From Anabaena subtropica FACHB-260 (GTDB lineage: Bacteria; Cyanobacteriota; Cyanobacteriia; Cyanobacteriales; Nostocaceae), in NCBI RefSeq assembly GCF_014697105.1, contig NZ_JACJRF010000026.1, positions 1 to 64,000 on the forward strand: DNA of 64,000 nt, read 5' to 3'. A program made the translations under genes and the position numbers. Shown here piece after piece: positions 55,722 through 64,000 of the stretch. A model generated the notes under the pieces. It did no database searches and had not been told where the DNA came from. It saw only the letters and a program-made list of their open reading frames with translations. Each line of letters opens with the position of its first letter. Position 1 is the first letter of the stretch.

Positions 55722-58514
55722 TTATTTTTGAGGCAATTTGACGGGAATTTCTATCCAGAACTCTGTTCCCTTGCCTATTTCGGATATGCACTCCATAACG
55801 CCATTATGTTTTTCTACAATAATCTGGTAACTAATGGCTAAACCTAGCCCTGTACCCTTACCTACAGATTTAGTAGTGAAAAATGGGTCAAAAATCCGAT
55901 TTTTTATCTCTTGTTTCATTCCTGGCCCGTTGTCAGCAATACGAATTAACAACCGAGATTTATCTATAGAAAGTTTAGTAGAAATGTGAATTCTGAGATG
56001 TTGAGTTATCGGTTTTTTTGGTAGGTTTGCTAGGAGATTTTTTGTATTGTCAGTTATTTTCTTATTTACCCCTGACTCTTGACAATTGACACTTGATTCT
56101 TCCAAAGCATCAATAGCATTACTCAAAATATTCATGAACACTTGGTTCATCTGTCCGGCATAGCATTCTATTAATGGTAAGTCACCATAATCTTTAATAA
56201 TTTCAATACCCGGAAAATTAGCAGCTGGTTTCAGCCGATGTTGCAAAATCAATAGAGTGTTGTTAATGCCTTCATGGAGGTCAACAGGCTTATTTTCCGC
56301 CTCATCTAGACGTGAGAAATTTCTTAAGGAAAGAACTATAGAACGAATGCGATCGGCTCCTAGCTGCATAGAAGCAATGATTTTCGGCAAGTCTTCTACC
56401 AAAAAATCTAAATCCATCGCTTCTATTGCTTCGCCAATTTCACTAGGAGGTTGGGGATAGTAATCTTGATAGAGTACTAAAAGTTCTAGTAGTTGTTGGG
56501 TATATTCACTGGCATGGCAAAGATTACCGTGGATAAAGTTAACAGGATTGTTAATTTCGTGGGCAACACCTGCCACTAGCTGTCCTAAACTGGACATTTT
56601 TTCATTTTGAATCAATTTTGTCTGGGTTTCTTGCAGTTGATACAAAGCCTGTTCTAACTGTGTGGCTTTAGCTTTAGCTTCAGTTTCTGCCAAACAACTC
56701 TGTTCGTAAAGTTGCGCTTGTTGAATGGCGATCGCTGCCTGATCTGCTAGTTGTTGCAATAAATCAATTTCTACATCCTGCCAATGTCTAGGGGCTGCAC
56801 ACTGATGGACAATAACTAATCCCCACAGTTTGTTCCCCATATTGATTGGTACTATCAAGTTAGCTTGCACTTGCAAATTATCTAAAAACTCTTGATGGCA
56901 AGCACTTAAAGAATCCGTTGAGACGTTGTGAATTGCCCTGACTCTACCTCGAAAGAAAAGGCGGGCATACTCATCAGGAAAACAATTCAATGGCATTTTT
57001 ATGCCTAAAACCGAATCCCAATCGCCATGTACTTCCTCTACAACCACCTCACCATCTTCACCAGTGATTTGGTAAATGATGGCTCTATCGGAATTTAGCA
57101 AAAAACGGACTTCCTTAACAATAGTTTGGAGAATAGTTTTTAAATCTAACGTGCGACGAATTTGCTCGGTTACTTGCTTGAGTACCTCAGTCAACAAAAA
57201 TGATTTTTCCAGTTCAGCAGTTTGTTCTTGAACTTGAAATTTTAAATCAGCATTAAACGCCTGTAGTTTTTGGGTTGTGTGTTGTTGCTGAATTGCTATA
57301 GAAAAGTCAGACGCTAAAATTTGCGCTAGAGAAATTTCTTCTGGACTCCATTCTGCTGCTTGTCCCTTTTTTTGTTCACACCACACATCAAAAGAAAGCT
57401 GGGGTAAGCGTTGACGTTGATTCTGCTCGCATCTCCCAGCCCACAAGATTTGTGTATTCAATTCTGGGCGAAAAATACTGATAACTCCAATCAATATTTG
57501 GCGATAATGTAGGGGCAAGACCAACATTCCCCTAATCTTTGTCGATTGGAAGGCGAAAGCCAAAACCCGCAACCGAGCTTCTTGATAAATATCAGTAATT
57601 ACCGAAACATGACCAGGTTTACACTCAGTCATCCAACTTTGCCACACTGGATGTTGTTCAATGGCGCTATTGGCTAACTCATTGGGTAAAATTGGCTGGT
57701 CGCCCCAAGTATATAGTTCTTTAGTTTGTTCAATATCAATATAAAGTCTGCCACTAGTACCACCCAAGGCAGCGATCGCCGCTTCTAAAGCCGCCTGTAA
57801 TTGAATGATTGGTTGCTTGTGTAAGAGGGTACTAACTTGGTTAATTATCGCTTCTCGCCGTTGCTGGGCGCGAGTTTCGCTCAATAGATTACTTTGAGCG
57901 ATCGCCATTGCTACCTGATCGCTCACTTGCTGCACTAATTTCAGTTCCCGCTTCAAAATTGTGCGTGGTTGACTGTGATGTGACACTAATAAGCCCCATA
58001 ACCGAGGCTGTGCGAAGGGTGTTTTGAGGTCGCATAACAAAATCGGCACGACTAAGGAGGATTGCACACCCATTGCTTGCAAATATTGCAGATGACAGGG
58101 GTCTACTGGGCGATAGTGAATATGCTCAGTTTGTAGAGGTTGTTCTGTCTCTGGTGTTTGCTGGGGCGATAAGCCAATGCGCCCACTAGCCACATCCACT
58201 ATAGAACGTTGCCCTGCCAAAAGAAACATCTGTCTAGCTTCTGACGGAATATCATCGGCGGGAAAGTGCAGCCCCAACACAGAAGGTAGACGCTGGTTAT
58301 CAATAGATTCAGCAACGACTTCTCCACTACCGTCTGCATCAAACCGATAGATCATCACCCGGTCTGTTGCTAAAAACCCACGAATCTCGGCAACTGTGGC
58401 TGTTAATATTTCTTGTAGTTCGAGCGATCGCCTAATTCGGTTAATCATCCGATGCAACAAACTTTCTTGCTCGAATGTTGGGGGAACACTACCTGGGTTA
58501 TCCGTAAATGTCAT
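55722..58514 (-). CDS. phytochrome/cyanobacteriochrome-like sensor histidine kinase
   Basis: The 930-aa protein has three N-terminal sensory domains and a kinase. Domain 1 (about 20-205) is a GAF with the phytochrome-type [11 protein letters not shown] motif and a Cys-His pair DPCHLQYL (Cys140) at the bilin attachment site. Domain 2 (about 215-410) resembles a PHY domain with [13 protein letters not shown] and a tongue-like LPQLSFDVW. This gives a Cph2-like GAF-PHY pair. Domain 3 (about 440-605) is a GAF of cyanobacteriochrome type with LSACHQEFL (Cys539) and ANLIVPI. HisKA follows with His652 (VAHEINNP), then HATPase with NAIDAL, DNGPGM and GKGTGLGL. No receiver domain or response regulator is adjacent. 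The start is ATG 58514; a GTG is 4 codons upstream. Confidence 0.9.
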   Translation of the reverse strand: MTFTDNPGSVPPTFEQESLLHRMINRIRRSLELQEILTATVAEIRGFLATDRVMIYRFDADGSGEVVAESIDNQRLPSVLGLHFPADDIPSEARQMFLLAGQRSIVDVASGRIGLSPQQTPETEQPLQTEHIHYRPVDPCHLQYLQAMGVQSSLVVPILLCDLKTPFAQPRLWGLLVSHHSQPRTILKRELKLVQQVSDQVAMAIAQSNLLSETRAQQRREAIINQVSTLLHKQPIIQLQAALEAAIAALGGTSGRLYIDIEQTKELYTWGDQPILPNELANSAIEQHPVWQSWMTECKPGHVSVITDIYQEARLRVLAFAFQSTKIRGMLVLPLHYRQILIGVISIFRPELNTQILWAGRCEQNQRQRLPQLSFDVWCEQKKGQAAEWSPEEISLAQILASDFSIAIQQQHTTQKLQAFNADLKFQVQEQTAELEKSFLLTEVLKQVTEQIRRTLDLKTILQTIVKEVRFLLNSDRAIIYQITGEDGEVVVEEVHGDWDSVLGIKMPLNCFPDEYARLFFRGRVRAIHNVSTDSLSACHQEFLDNLQVQANLIVPINMGNKLWGLVIVHQCAAPRHWQDVEIDLLQQLADQAAIAIQQAQLYEQSCLAETEAKAKATQLEQALYQLQETQTKLIQNEKMSSLGQLVAGVAHEINNPVNFIHGNLCHASEYTQQLLELLVLYQDYYPQPPSEIGEAIEAMDLDFLVEDLPKIIASMQLGADRIRSIVLSLRNFSRLDEAENKPVDLHEGINNTLLILQHRLKPAANFPGIEIIKDYGDLPLIECYAGQMNQVFMNILSNAIDALEESSVNCQESGVNKKITDNTKNLLANLPKKPITQHLRIHISTKLSIDKSRLLIRIADNGPGMKQEIKNRIFDPFFTTKSVGKGTGLGLAISYQIIVEKHNGVMECISEIGKGTEFWIEIPVKLPQK

Positions 58515-58944
58515 TACCTGGTACACCTAGATAATAGATATAAGATTTTTACGACAAATCTTGCTCTGTGTAAAATTAAGATACACTTTCCCTAATTCTT
58601 TAATAAACACAATTTAAAACTATATAAATAATTCGTTAATTTTATCTTCCTTATACTGAGATGTATTCGGTAAATTTATCTAAATCTAGATGCGAATTTT
58701 CAATTTCTTCCCTAATAAAAATTTTTTTATAATTATTTACTTCTTAATAATAAAATTTTAAGAATATTTAGCGAATACTTTTAAGGAAACAGGGAATTAT
58801 GGCGACTAAAAAAAGAAGTTAGAGGTTAGGGGTGAGAATCAGCAAAATTTTTTAGTTTTTCTGTGAGAAAAGCTCTATCAAGATCAGAACTTGTTTCACC
58901 AAAAACCCTCAAAATATTTTCTCCCACTCCCCACTCCCTATTCC
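58515..58944. other. AT-rich intergenic region with heptamer repeats
   Basis: These 430 bases hold the sensor kinase promoter. The half next to the NADAR gene ends in heptamer-type units (CCCACTC CCCACTC CCTATTC, about 58922-58945). The rest is AT-rich without a coding frame. Confidence 0.45.
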
Positions 58945-59436
58945 CTAACTCCTATTTTCCAGACATTCACTAGAACATACGCTTAATAACTGTAGTTTGC
59001 GGATTTCTTCACGCACACTCATGAGAATTTTACCGAGATGATTTTGTCCAGTTTTATCTGCACCACAGCCCCAAAAATAATCACAAGGGGAATTTTCTAC
59101 CAAAATCTCATTACCTGTATTTAAAAGAGTTTCTCTAATATCGGCATGAGTAAGAAACTTTATAAGTACAGCTTCTCGCATGACTGTAGTTTTGACTAAA
59201 TCCCAATCTGGGCGGAGTTTACGGCTGCTACATCGTCCCAAAGCAGCCGCTTCTTCTGGAGTTTTGCTAGCACGGATGATGGGTATAATAACTGCATCTA
59301 CACTGCCAACAAACTTTTGTGCTTGATAATAATGTTCTACTGTTAACCAGTAATTCCCCTGAATTTCAATGCTATGGGGAGAAAAGTTAGAAAAACAGCC
59401 ATAAGGCTGCCAAACCTTATAAAAGTAAATGGTCAT
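58945..59436 (-). CDS. NADAR (YbiA-like) domain protein
   Basis: The 163-aa protein matches the NADAR family: FSNFSPHSIEIQG, TVEHYYQAQKF, the acidic and hydrophobic core LRPDWDLVKTTVMREAVLIKF, then DYFWGCGADKTGQNHLGKILMSVREEI. NADAR proteins act on ADP-ribose-type compounds: some hydrolyse riboflavin intermediates and others remove ADP-ribose from guanine in DNA as antitoxins to DarT-like toxins. No DarT gene is adjacent, so the housekeeping role is as likely. The ATG is at 59436. Confidence 0.92.
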   Translation of the reverse strand: MTIYFYKVWQPYGCFSNFSPHSIEIQGNYWLTVEHYYQAQKFVGSVDAVIIPIIRASKTPEEAAALGRCSSRKLRPDWDLVKTTVMREAVLIKFLTHADIRETLLNTGNEILVENSPCDYFWGCGADKTGQNHLGKILMSVREEIRKLQLLSVCSSECLENRS

Positions 59437-59603
59437 TGCAAAATTTCTCTTTTATACACATATTAATTTCTATTTCTATAATGCCTGTAGATGCCAGCAA
59501 GGAGTGAGCAACTTGAGGTTGAAAACTAGTATTTGTCTGAAGACAGAAGATATTACCAGCCAAAAATTATATTTTGGTGAAAAAACTGTCTGAGAGGTTG
59601 ACA

Positions 59604-60092
59604 ATGGAAACGAATGGTGGATTATTCAGTAAGCGTCTACCAATAATTTCTGCGGGAATTTTTTTAGGTTTGGGATTAGGAGGGTTTGTAGATGGTATCT
59701 TGCTGCATCAAATTCTCCAGTGGCATCATATGTTAAGCAATGTTCGACCCTTGACCACAGACGCTAATTTAGATGTGAACATGGTGTGGGATGGGTGGTT
59801 TCATGCCTTGGATTGGGTGTTGACTGTAACCGGAGTTGCATTTTTGTGGCGTGCTGGAGGACGTGATGATGTAGTTTGGTCATCACAAACTTTTGGTGGT
59901 TCTTTGCTGATGGGTGCTGGGTTGTTCAACGTAGTGGAAGGAATAATCGATCACCAGATTCTAGGTATTCATCATGTAAAACCTGGGGTGCATCAATTAG
60001 CTTGGGATTTGGGATTCCTGATTTTAGGGGCGTTGCTTGTTTTCATCGGGTGGATGATGCTACAAAGGGGCGATAGTGAAATTGGTCAATAG
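59604..60092 (+). CDS. DUF2243 family membrane protein
   Basis: The 162-aa protein has four hydrophobic helices and the DUF2243 pattern: GFVDGILLHQILQWHHMLS, DGWFHALDWVLTV and EGIIDHQILGIHHVKPG, with several conserved histidines that could bind a metal. Function is unknown. The ATG at 59604 follows GAGAGG; a TTG at 59574 is rejected. The stop codon is formed within a GTCAATA heptamer repeat. Confidence 0.9.
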   Translation: METNGGLFSKRLPIISAGIFLGLGLGGFVDGILLHQILQWHHMLSNVRPLTTDANLDVNMVWDGWFHALDWVLTVTGVAFLWRAGGRDDVVWSSQTFGGSLLMGAGLFNVVEGIIDHQILGIHHVKPGVHQLAWDLGFLILGALLVFIGWMMLQRGDSEIGQ

Positions 60093-60098
60093 TCAATA
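60085..60098 (+). repeat. heptamer repeat at the DUF2243 gene stop
   Basis: Two GTCAATA units run through the last codons; the TAG stop (60090-60092) spans the unit junction. It is the same sequence family as the repeats at trpA and ddl. Confidence 0.6.
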
Positions 60099-60211
60099 GT
60101 GAAATTTTTACTTTGCCTTTGGCTTTTCAGCTCATGTGCTTTTACATAATCTTAGAAGCTGGGATGCTGATTCTGACTGGTTTTATTTATTTTGAATTTT
60201 GAATTGGTATT

Positions 60212-60814
60212 ATGTCTACCGAAACTTTTGAAAAAAGTAGTTTGGATTGGCAGGTTTCTCAGTTTCAGCAACAAGTAGGAGAATGGTTTGAATACCAGTC
60301 TTACCGCTTTGAGCAAGCATTACCAGATTGGAGTCCTGGGTGGAAACTCGCTCCGTGGGTGGCTAATTTGTTAAATTTTTTGTCTTGGCTATTATTAGGT
60401 TTATTCTTAAGTGTAGTAATTTGGCGCTTATGGGTATTATTTAATCCTTATGTATATTCTTGGCTGAATAGTAGCTCTGCTCGTAGTCGGGCGAGGGTTT
60501 CGACTCCAGATATATCTGTAGCAAAGTTATTAGAGCGATCGCAAGTACTTTACCATCAAGGTAACTATCATGAGGCTTGTCGTTGTCTTTACTTAGCTAT
60601 CTTGCAGCATTTGCATGATACCAAAATCATTCCTCACCAACCCAGCCGCACTGATAGCGAATATCTGCAATTGCTGCACTTGTCTGCAACTCCCCTTCAA
60701 GCTTATGAAACACTGATTACTACTCACGAGCAATTATGTTTTGGCAATGCAGAGATTTTGCCAGAAAATTATGAACAGTGCCGACAAGCCTACCAGGAGA
60801 TCGTCCAACAATGA
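60212..60814 (+). CDS. DUF4129 domain membrane protein
   Basis: The 200-aa protein has one transmembrane helix (about 52-73, LLNFLSWLLLGLFLSVVIWRLW). A C-terminal helical DUF4129 domain follows, with YHQGNYHEACRCLYLAILQHLHD, PSRTDSEYLQLL and CRQAYQEIV. Such proteins accompany MoxR-DUF58 clusters and transglutaminase-like proteins. It is the first gene of a DUF4129-DUF4350-MoxR-DUF58 operon and overlaps the next gene by 4 bp. Confidence 0.88.
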   Translation: MSTETFEKSSLDWQVSQFQQQVGEWFEYQSYRFEQALPDWSPGWKLAPWVANLLNFLSWLLLGLFLSVVIWRLWVLFNPYVYSWLNSSSARSRARVSTPDISVAKLLERSQVLYHQGNYHEACRCLYLAILQHLHDTKIIPHQPSRTDSEYLQLLHLSATPLQAYETLITTHEQLCFGNAEILPENYEQCRQAYQEIVQQ

Positions 60815-61890
60815 AACGCTCAAACCGTTTTGCTTGGCTGGGTGCGATCGCTATAGGGGTGATAGTTTTACTGACTTTTATAGCCGCTCCTAATACAGAA
60901 ATTTACAGTGGTTCTACTTATAACCGTGCGGCTGATGGTTATGGTGCTTGGTATGCTTTTATGCAGGAACAAGGAATTACCATCGAGCGTTGGCAAAAGC
61001 CATTAACTGAACTCAACAGCGAGAAACGACCAGCTACACTCCTACGAGTATATAGTTACCTACGACAGCCACAATTGGAGCGAGAGGAAGAACAATGGCT
61101 AGAAAAAGGAAATAACTTGGTAATTTTGGGTGTGCGAACACGTGTGAGTGAAGGTAACTTTCACACTATGCAAACATCACCTGTTGGTGGAGTCAAGATT
61201 CGCACCAGAAGACGTTATCAAAAGGCTAAACAGCCACAAGTTTTATTAGGCGATCGCTTTGGTGCTGTAGTCTGGGAAGATGCAGGAGAAAAAGGTAAAG
61301 TGATTTTTGCTACAACACCATATTTAGCAGCTAATGCTTACCAAGATAATTTAAGTAATTTTCAATACTTAGCTAGTTTAGTCAACCAGAAAGACAAAAT
61401 CTTATTTGTAGATGAGTATATTCACGGCTATAAAGACGCTGATGTCAAGGAAAGTGAAGGACAAGGTGATTTAATTGGTTATTTCGCTCAAACCCCTGTG
61501 TTAGTTGTATTTCTGCAAGCTGGTGTTTTACTATCGGTGCTGATTTGGGCGCAAAATCGGCGTTTTGGTAAGCCTCTAGCTTTAACCACACCAGTTATTG
61601 ATAATAGCCAAGCCTATATTCAAGCCTTAGCAGGAGTGCTACGCAAGGCTGAATCTAGCGATTTTGTTGTAGACATAGTGGGTAAAGCAGAACAATTACA
61701 ACTCCAAAAGGCTTTGGGATTAGGAACAGTATTACTAGAACCCCAAGCTTTAATTAACATTTGGACAGAAAAAACAGGTAAATCAGCCACAGAACTAGAT
61801 GCAATATTCAAGCTACAGCAAAGGAAACGCCGCTTGAGTGAAGGAGAACTATTAAGTTGGTTAGCAAAGTGGCGCAGCTTACATCAGTGA
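60811..61890 (+). CDS. DUF4350 domain membrane protein
   Basis: The 359-aa protein has an N-terminal helix (about 7-26, WLGAIAIGVIVLLTFIA), a soluble DUF4350 domain and a second helix (about 235-254). The soluble domain contains YNRAADGYGAWYAFMQEQG, WLEKGNNLVILG and FVDEYIHGYKD. A cytoplasmic C-terminal region follows. The ATG overlaps the DUF4129 stop (ATGA), indicating translational coupling, with AGGAG upstream. The longer frame from the GTG at 60778 is not needed. It probably forms a membrane complex with the neighbouring products. Confidence 0.88.
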   Translation: MKRSNRFAWLGAIAIGVIVLLTFIAAPNTEIYSGSTYNRAADGYGAWYAFMQEQGITIERWQKPLTELNSEKRPATLLRVYSYLRQPQLEREEEQWLEKGNNLVILGVRTRVSEGNFHTMQTSPVGGVKIRTRRRYQKAKQPQVLLGDRFGAVVWEDAGEKGKVIFATTPYLAANAYQDNLSNFQYLASLVNQKDKILFVDEYIHGYKDADVKESEGQGDLIGYFAQTPVLVVFLQAGVLLSVLIWAQNRRFGKPLALTTPVIDNSQAYIQALAGVLRKAESSDFVVDIVGKAEQLQLQKALGLGTVLLEPQALINIWTEKTGKSATELDAIFKLQQRKRRLSEGELLSWLAKWRSLHQ

Positions 61891-62097
61891 ACAGTTATCA
61901 GTTGTCAGCGATAACTGTTGTAATTTGCAACGTCTATTTGTCTTGTGGAAATTACTGATGTAGCTATTCTGAGTTTGATGAGATACAGTAACCAAAATGC
62001 GTCAAGCATCAAAGTAAGCACCCCACAAAGAAACATTACTGAGTGGTGAGCGTAATACTATGTATTCATCCCCCGACTTCTGCTATAAAGAAAATTT

Positions 62098-63048
62098 ATG
62101 AGTGATACCTATCCAATCATTATTAACCTTGGAGAAAAACTTAATCGAATTATCGTCGGACAATCCCACTTGATACAGCAGCTACTCGTAGGCTTATTAT
62201 CAGGTGGACATATTATTCTGGAAGGAGTACCAGGAACTGGTAAAACACTGTTAGTAAAAGTTTTAGCGCAGTTGATTCAAGCGGAGTTTCGTCGGGTTCA
62301 ACTCACACCAGATGTCTTACCATCAGATATTACAGGAACAAATATTTTTGATTTAAATAATCGTAGTTTCACCCTGAAAAAAGGGCCTGTCTTTACGGAA
62401 GTTCTGCTAGCAGACGAAATTAACCGCACCCCACCCAAAACACAAGCCGCGCTGCTGGAAGCAATGGAAGAAATGCAAGTAACTCTGGATGGTGAAAGTT
62501 TACCTTTGCCAGATTTATTTTGGGTAATTGCTACTCAAAACCCCTTAGAATTTGAGGGGACTTATCCCCTACCAGAAGCCCAATTAGATAGATTTTTATT
62601 CAAGTTAGTAGTAGATTACCCTGATCAAGCTGCGGAAAAGCAAATGTTACTCAATCGTCAAGCGGGTTTTGCTGCACGACGTTTAGATATTAGCAGTCTG
62701 CAACCAATAGCAACAGTAGCTGATATTTTACAGGCACGGCAGGCAGTCAAAGCAGTCAAGGTGTCTGAATCCATCATTGATTATTTATTGGCACTGGTGA
62801 GGACATCACGTCAATACCCTGATTTGGCTTTGGGTGCTTCACCGCGTGCGGCTGGTGCTTGGTTGCAAACATCTCAAGCAGTAGCGTGGTTAGCAGGACG
62901 GGATTTTGTTACTCCCGATGATGTGAAAGCAGTAGCATCACCTCTGTTACGTCATCGCCTGATTCTCAAACCAGAAGCGATGCTAGATGGTTTACAAATT
63001 GATGCGGTAATTGCGGCGGTAGTTAATCAAGTTCCTGTACCCAGGTAG
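62098..63048 (+). CDS. MoxR family AAA+ ATPase
   Basis: The 316-aa ATPase has Walker A EGVPGTGKT, Walker B VLLADEINRTPPKTQAALLEAM, sensor 1 VIATQNPLEFEGTYPLPEAQLDRF and the C-terminal helical lid with GASPRAAGAW. MoxR proteins are chaperone-like ATPases that remodel or mature partner proteins, usually with DUF58/VWA partners encoded next door, as here. It is 207 bp after the DUF4350 gene. Confidence 0.95.
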   Translation: MSDTYPIIINLGEKLNRIIVGQSHLIQQLLVGLLSGGHIILEGVPGTGKTLLVKVLAQLIQAEFRRVQLTPDVLPSDITGTNIFDLNNRSFTLKKGPVFTEVLLADEINRTPPKTQAALLEAMEEMQVTLDGESLPLPDLFWVIATQNPLEFEGTYPLPEAQLDRFLFKLVVDYPDQAAEKQMLLNRQAGFAARRLDISSLQPIATVADILQARQAVKAVKVSESIIDYLLALVRTSRQYPDLALGASPRAAGAWLQTSQAVAWLAGRDFVTPDDVKAVASPLLRHRLILKPEAMLDGLQIDAVIAAVVNQVPVPR

Positions 63049-63059
63049 AGAGCAATTTG

Positions 63060-63195
63060 GTTTGTAGTCAGGACTTTAGTCCTCTTTGCGTTCCCTGAGG
63101 AATGCTTGCACACACTTTGCTTTCTCAAAGATGTAGGGCGTGTTGTGAACAGACGCTACCCGCACAAAGAAAGGACTAAAGTCCTGACTACGAAC
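63060..63195. repeat. long inverted-repeat element between moxR and the DUF58 gene
   Basis: The ends GTTTGTAGTCAGGACTTTAG (63060 onward) and its near-exact inverse (ending GTCCTGACTACGAAC at 63195) form a 24-bp inverted repeat with one mismatch, 136 bp overall. It is a MITE-like dispersed repeat inside an otherwise compact operon. Confidence 0.75.
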
Positions 63196-63223
63196 TGAAA
63201 ATCATCTGTTTTGTAAGAAATTT

Positions 63224-64000
63224 ATGGTTCCTGCTAAACGAGTTTATTTATTGTTGCTTTTAGGACTGGCGATCGCACCTATCCTATCATTGTTAATTGG
63301 TATTGCCGCTAGTCTTGCTTTGACTCTGCTATTTGATATTACGATCCTGGGATTGATGGTTGTTGATAGTCGGCGAGTCCGTTCTCTGCGGGTGGAAATT
63401 CAGCGTCAATTACCAGCACGCTTATCTATTGGGCGTGATAACCCCGTAGTATTAACAGTCACATCAGACAAGACTGACGCTGTAATTCAAATCCGCGATT
63501 ACTACCCAACTGGGTTTGGTGTGTCCATACCTACACTGGAAGCCAAAATTCCTCAACAAGGTAAGGAAGAGATAAAATATACCGTCCACCCAACACAGCG
63601 AGGAGAATTTGCTTGGGGAAATATCCAGGTGCGACAGCTAGGGCGTTGGGGTTTAGCTTGGCATGATTGGCTGATTCCCCAAAGTGTACAGGTGAAAGTG
63701 TACCCGGATTTAATTGGGTTGCGATCGCTCTCAATTCGCCTGACGCTACAATCATCTGGTTCCATGCGACAATCACGACAGTTAGGTATTGGCACAGAGT
63801 TTGCCGAACTGCGAAACTATCGCACTGGTGATGATTTACGGTTGATTGATTGGAAAGCTACAGCCCGTCGGGTAGGGCCGCCGTTGGTCAGGGTACTGGA
63901 ACCAGAACAGGAACAAACCCTGATTATTTTATTAGATCGCGGTCGGTTAATGACAGCTAGAGTCCAAGGATTGCAGCGATTCGATTGGGGGTTAAATGCT
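63224..64000 (+). CDS. DUF58 domain protein (partial, runs off the window)
   Basis: The open frame from ATG 63224 continues to the window end (259 codons, no stop). It begins with two hydrophobic helices (about 7-25 and 28-47), then an extracytoplasmic-type beta domain. The DUF58 signature GTEFAELRNYRTGDDLRLIDWKATAR and the start of a VWA-like domain (TLIILLDRGRLM) follow. DUF58 proteins are the usual partners of MoxR ATPases. The 3' end is missing only because of the window limit. Confidence 0.92.
   Translation, partial: MVPAKRVYLLLLLGLAIAPILSLLIGIAASLALTLLFDITILGLMVVDSRRVRSLRVEIQRQLPARLSIGRDNPVVLTVTSDKTDAVIQIRDYYPTGFGVSIPTLEAKIPQQGKEEIKYTVHPTQRGEFAWGNIQVRQLGRWGLAWHDWLIPQSVQVKVYPDLIGLRSLSIRLTLQSSGSMRQSRQLGIGTEFAELRNYRTGDDLRLIDWKATARRVGPPLVRVLEPEQEQTLIILLDRGRLMTARVQGLQRFDWGLNA

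Overview
The window is chromosomal DNA from a filamentous, heterocyst-forming cyanobacterium of the Nostoc/Anabaena group. The evidence is: (i) the cyanobacterial octamer GCGATCGC (HIP1) recurs throughout; (ii) there are genes for chlorophyll, bilin and NDH-1 functions (chlH, gun4, pcyA, ndhL); (iii) there is a devBCA operon of the heterocyst glycolipid exporter type; (iv) a tRNA-Leu(UAA) gene is split by a group I intron of exactly 249 nt; (v) heptanucleotide tandem repeats and MITE-like dispersed repeats are common.

Layout. 0-1.7 kb is a scrambled zone: a short AAA-ATPase reading frame, a second partial copy of the chlH 3' end, an antitoxin-like remnant and a Uma2-family gene. 1.7-7.1 kb carries chlH and a HAD phosphatase. 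7.2-13.3 kb carries a membrane protein, devBCA (read leftward from a far-upstream promoter of the NtcA class) and pcyA. 13.3-22.0 kb holds a candidate small RNA, a lipoprotein phosphatase, a Ser/Thr kinase, a methyltransferase, a metallophosphoesterase, an ABC exporter and a CPBP protease.

22,061-31,362 is a complete Tn7-like transposon with 25-bp perfect terminal inverted repeats and repeated TnsB-type sites. Its genes are a ribbon-helix-helix protein, an SF2 helicase, an unrecognised 493-aa protein, a TnsA-TnsB fusion, TnsC and TnsD/TniQ. No CRISPR array or cas gene was seen. It sits 30 bp past the 3' end of the intron-containing tRNA-Leu gene, which points to TnsD-directed homing. The helicase/493-aa pair, co-transcribed with the transposition genes, is the least explained module in the window and my main candidate for something new.

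31.4-46 kb: ndhL-DUF3007-trpA, a kinase, a DAHP synthase, a cyanophycin cluster (cphA2 divergent from a 75-aa gene and cphB), a TxlA-like thioredoxin, an NIL-ferredoxin, a DUF3616 protein and a CHAD protein. 46-50 kb: three small secreted proteins and two unknowns. 50-55.7 kb: ddl, icd, gun4, a sugar-type ABC ATPase and a universal stress protein. 55.7-58.5 kb: a large sensor kinase whose GAF domains look bilin-binding (Cph2-like GAF-PHY plus a cyanobacteriochrome GAF). 58.9-64 kb: a NADAR protein, a DUF2243 protein and a DUF4129-DUF4350-MoxR-DUF58 operon cut by the window end.

Functional links: ChlH and Gun4 act together at Mg-chelatase; PcyA makes phycocyanobilin, which the sensor kinase may bind; DevBCA serves heterocysts and CphA2/CphB serve nitrogen storage, both fitting a diazotroph. 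Start codons were chosen from ribosome-binding sites and N-terminal sequence where several were possible. Functions rest on motif recognition by eye; no database search was run.
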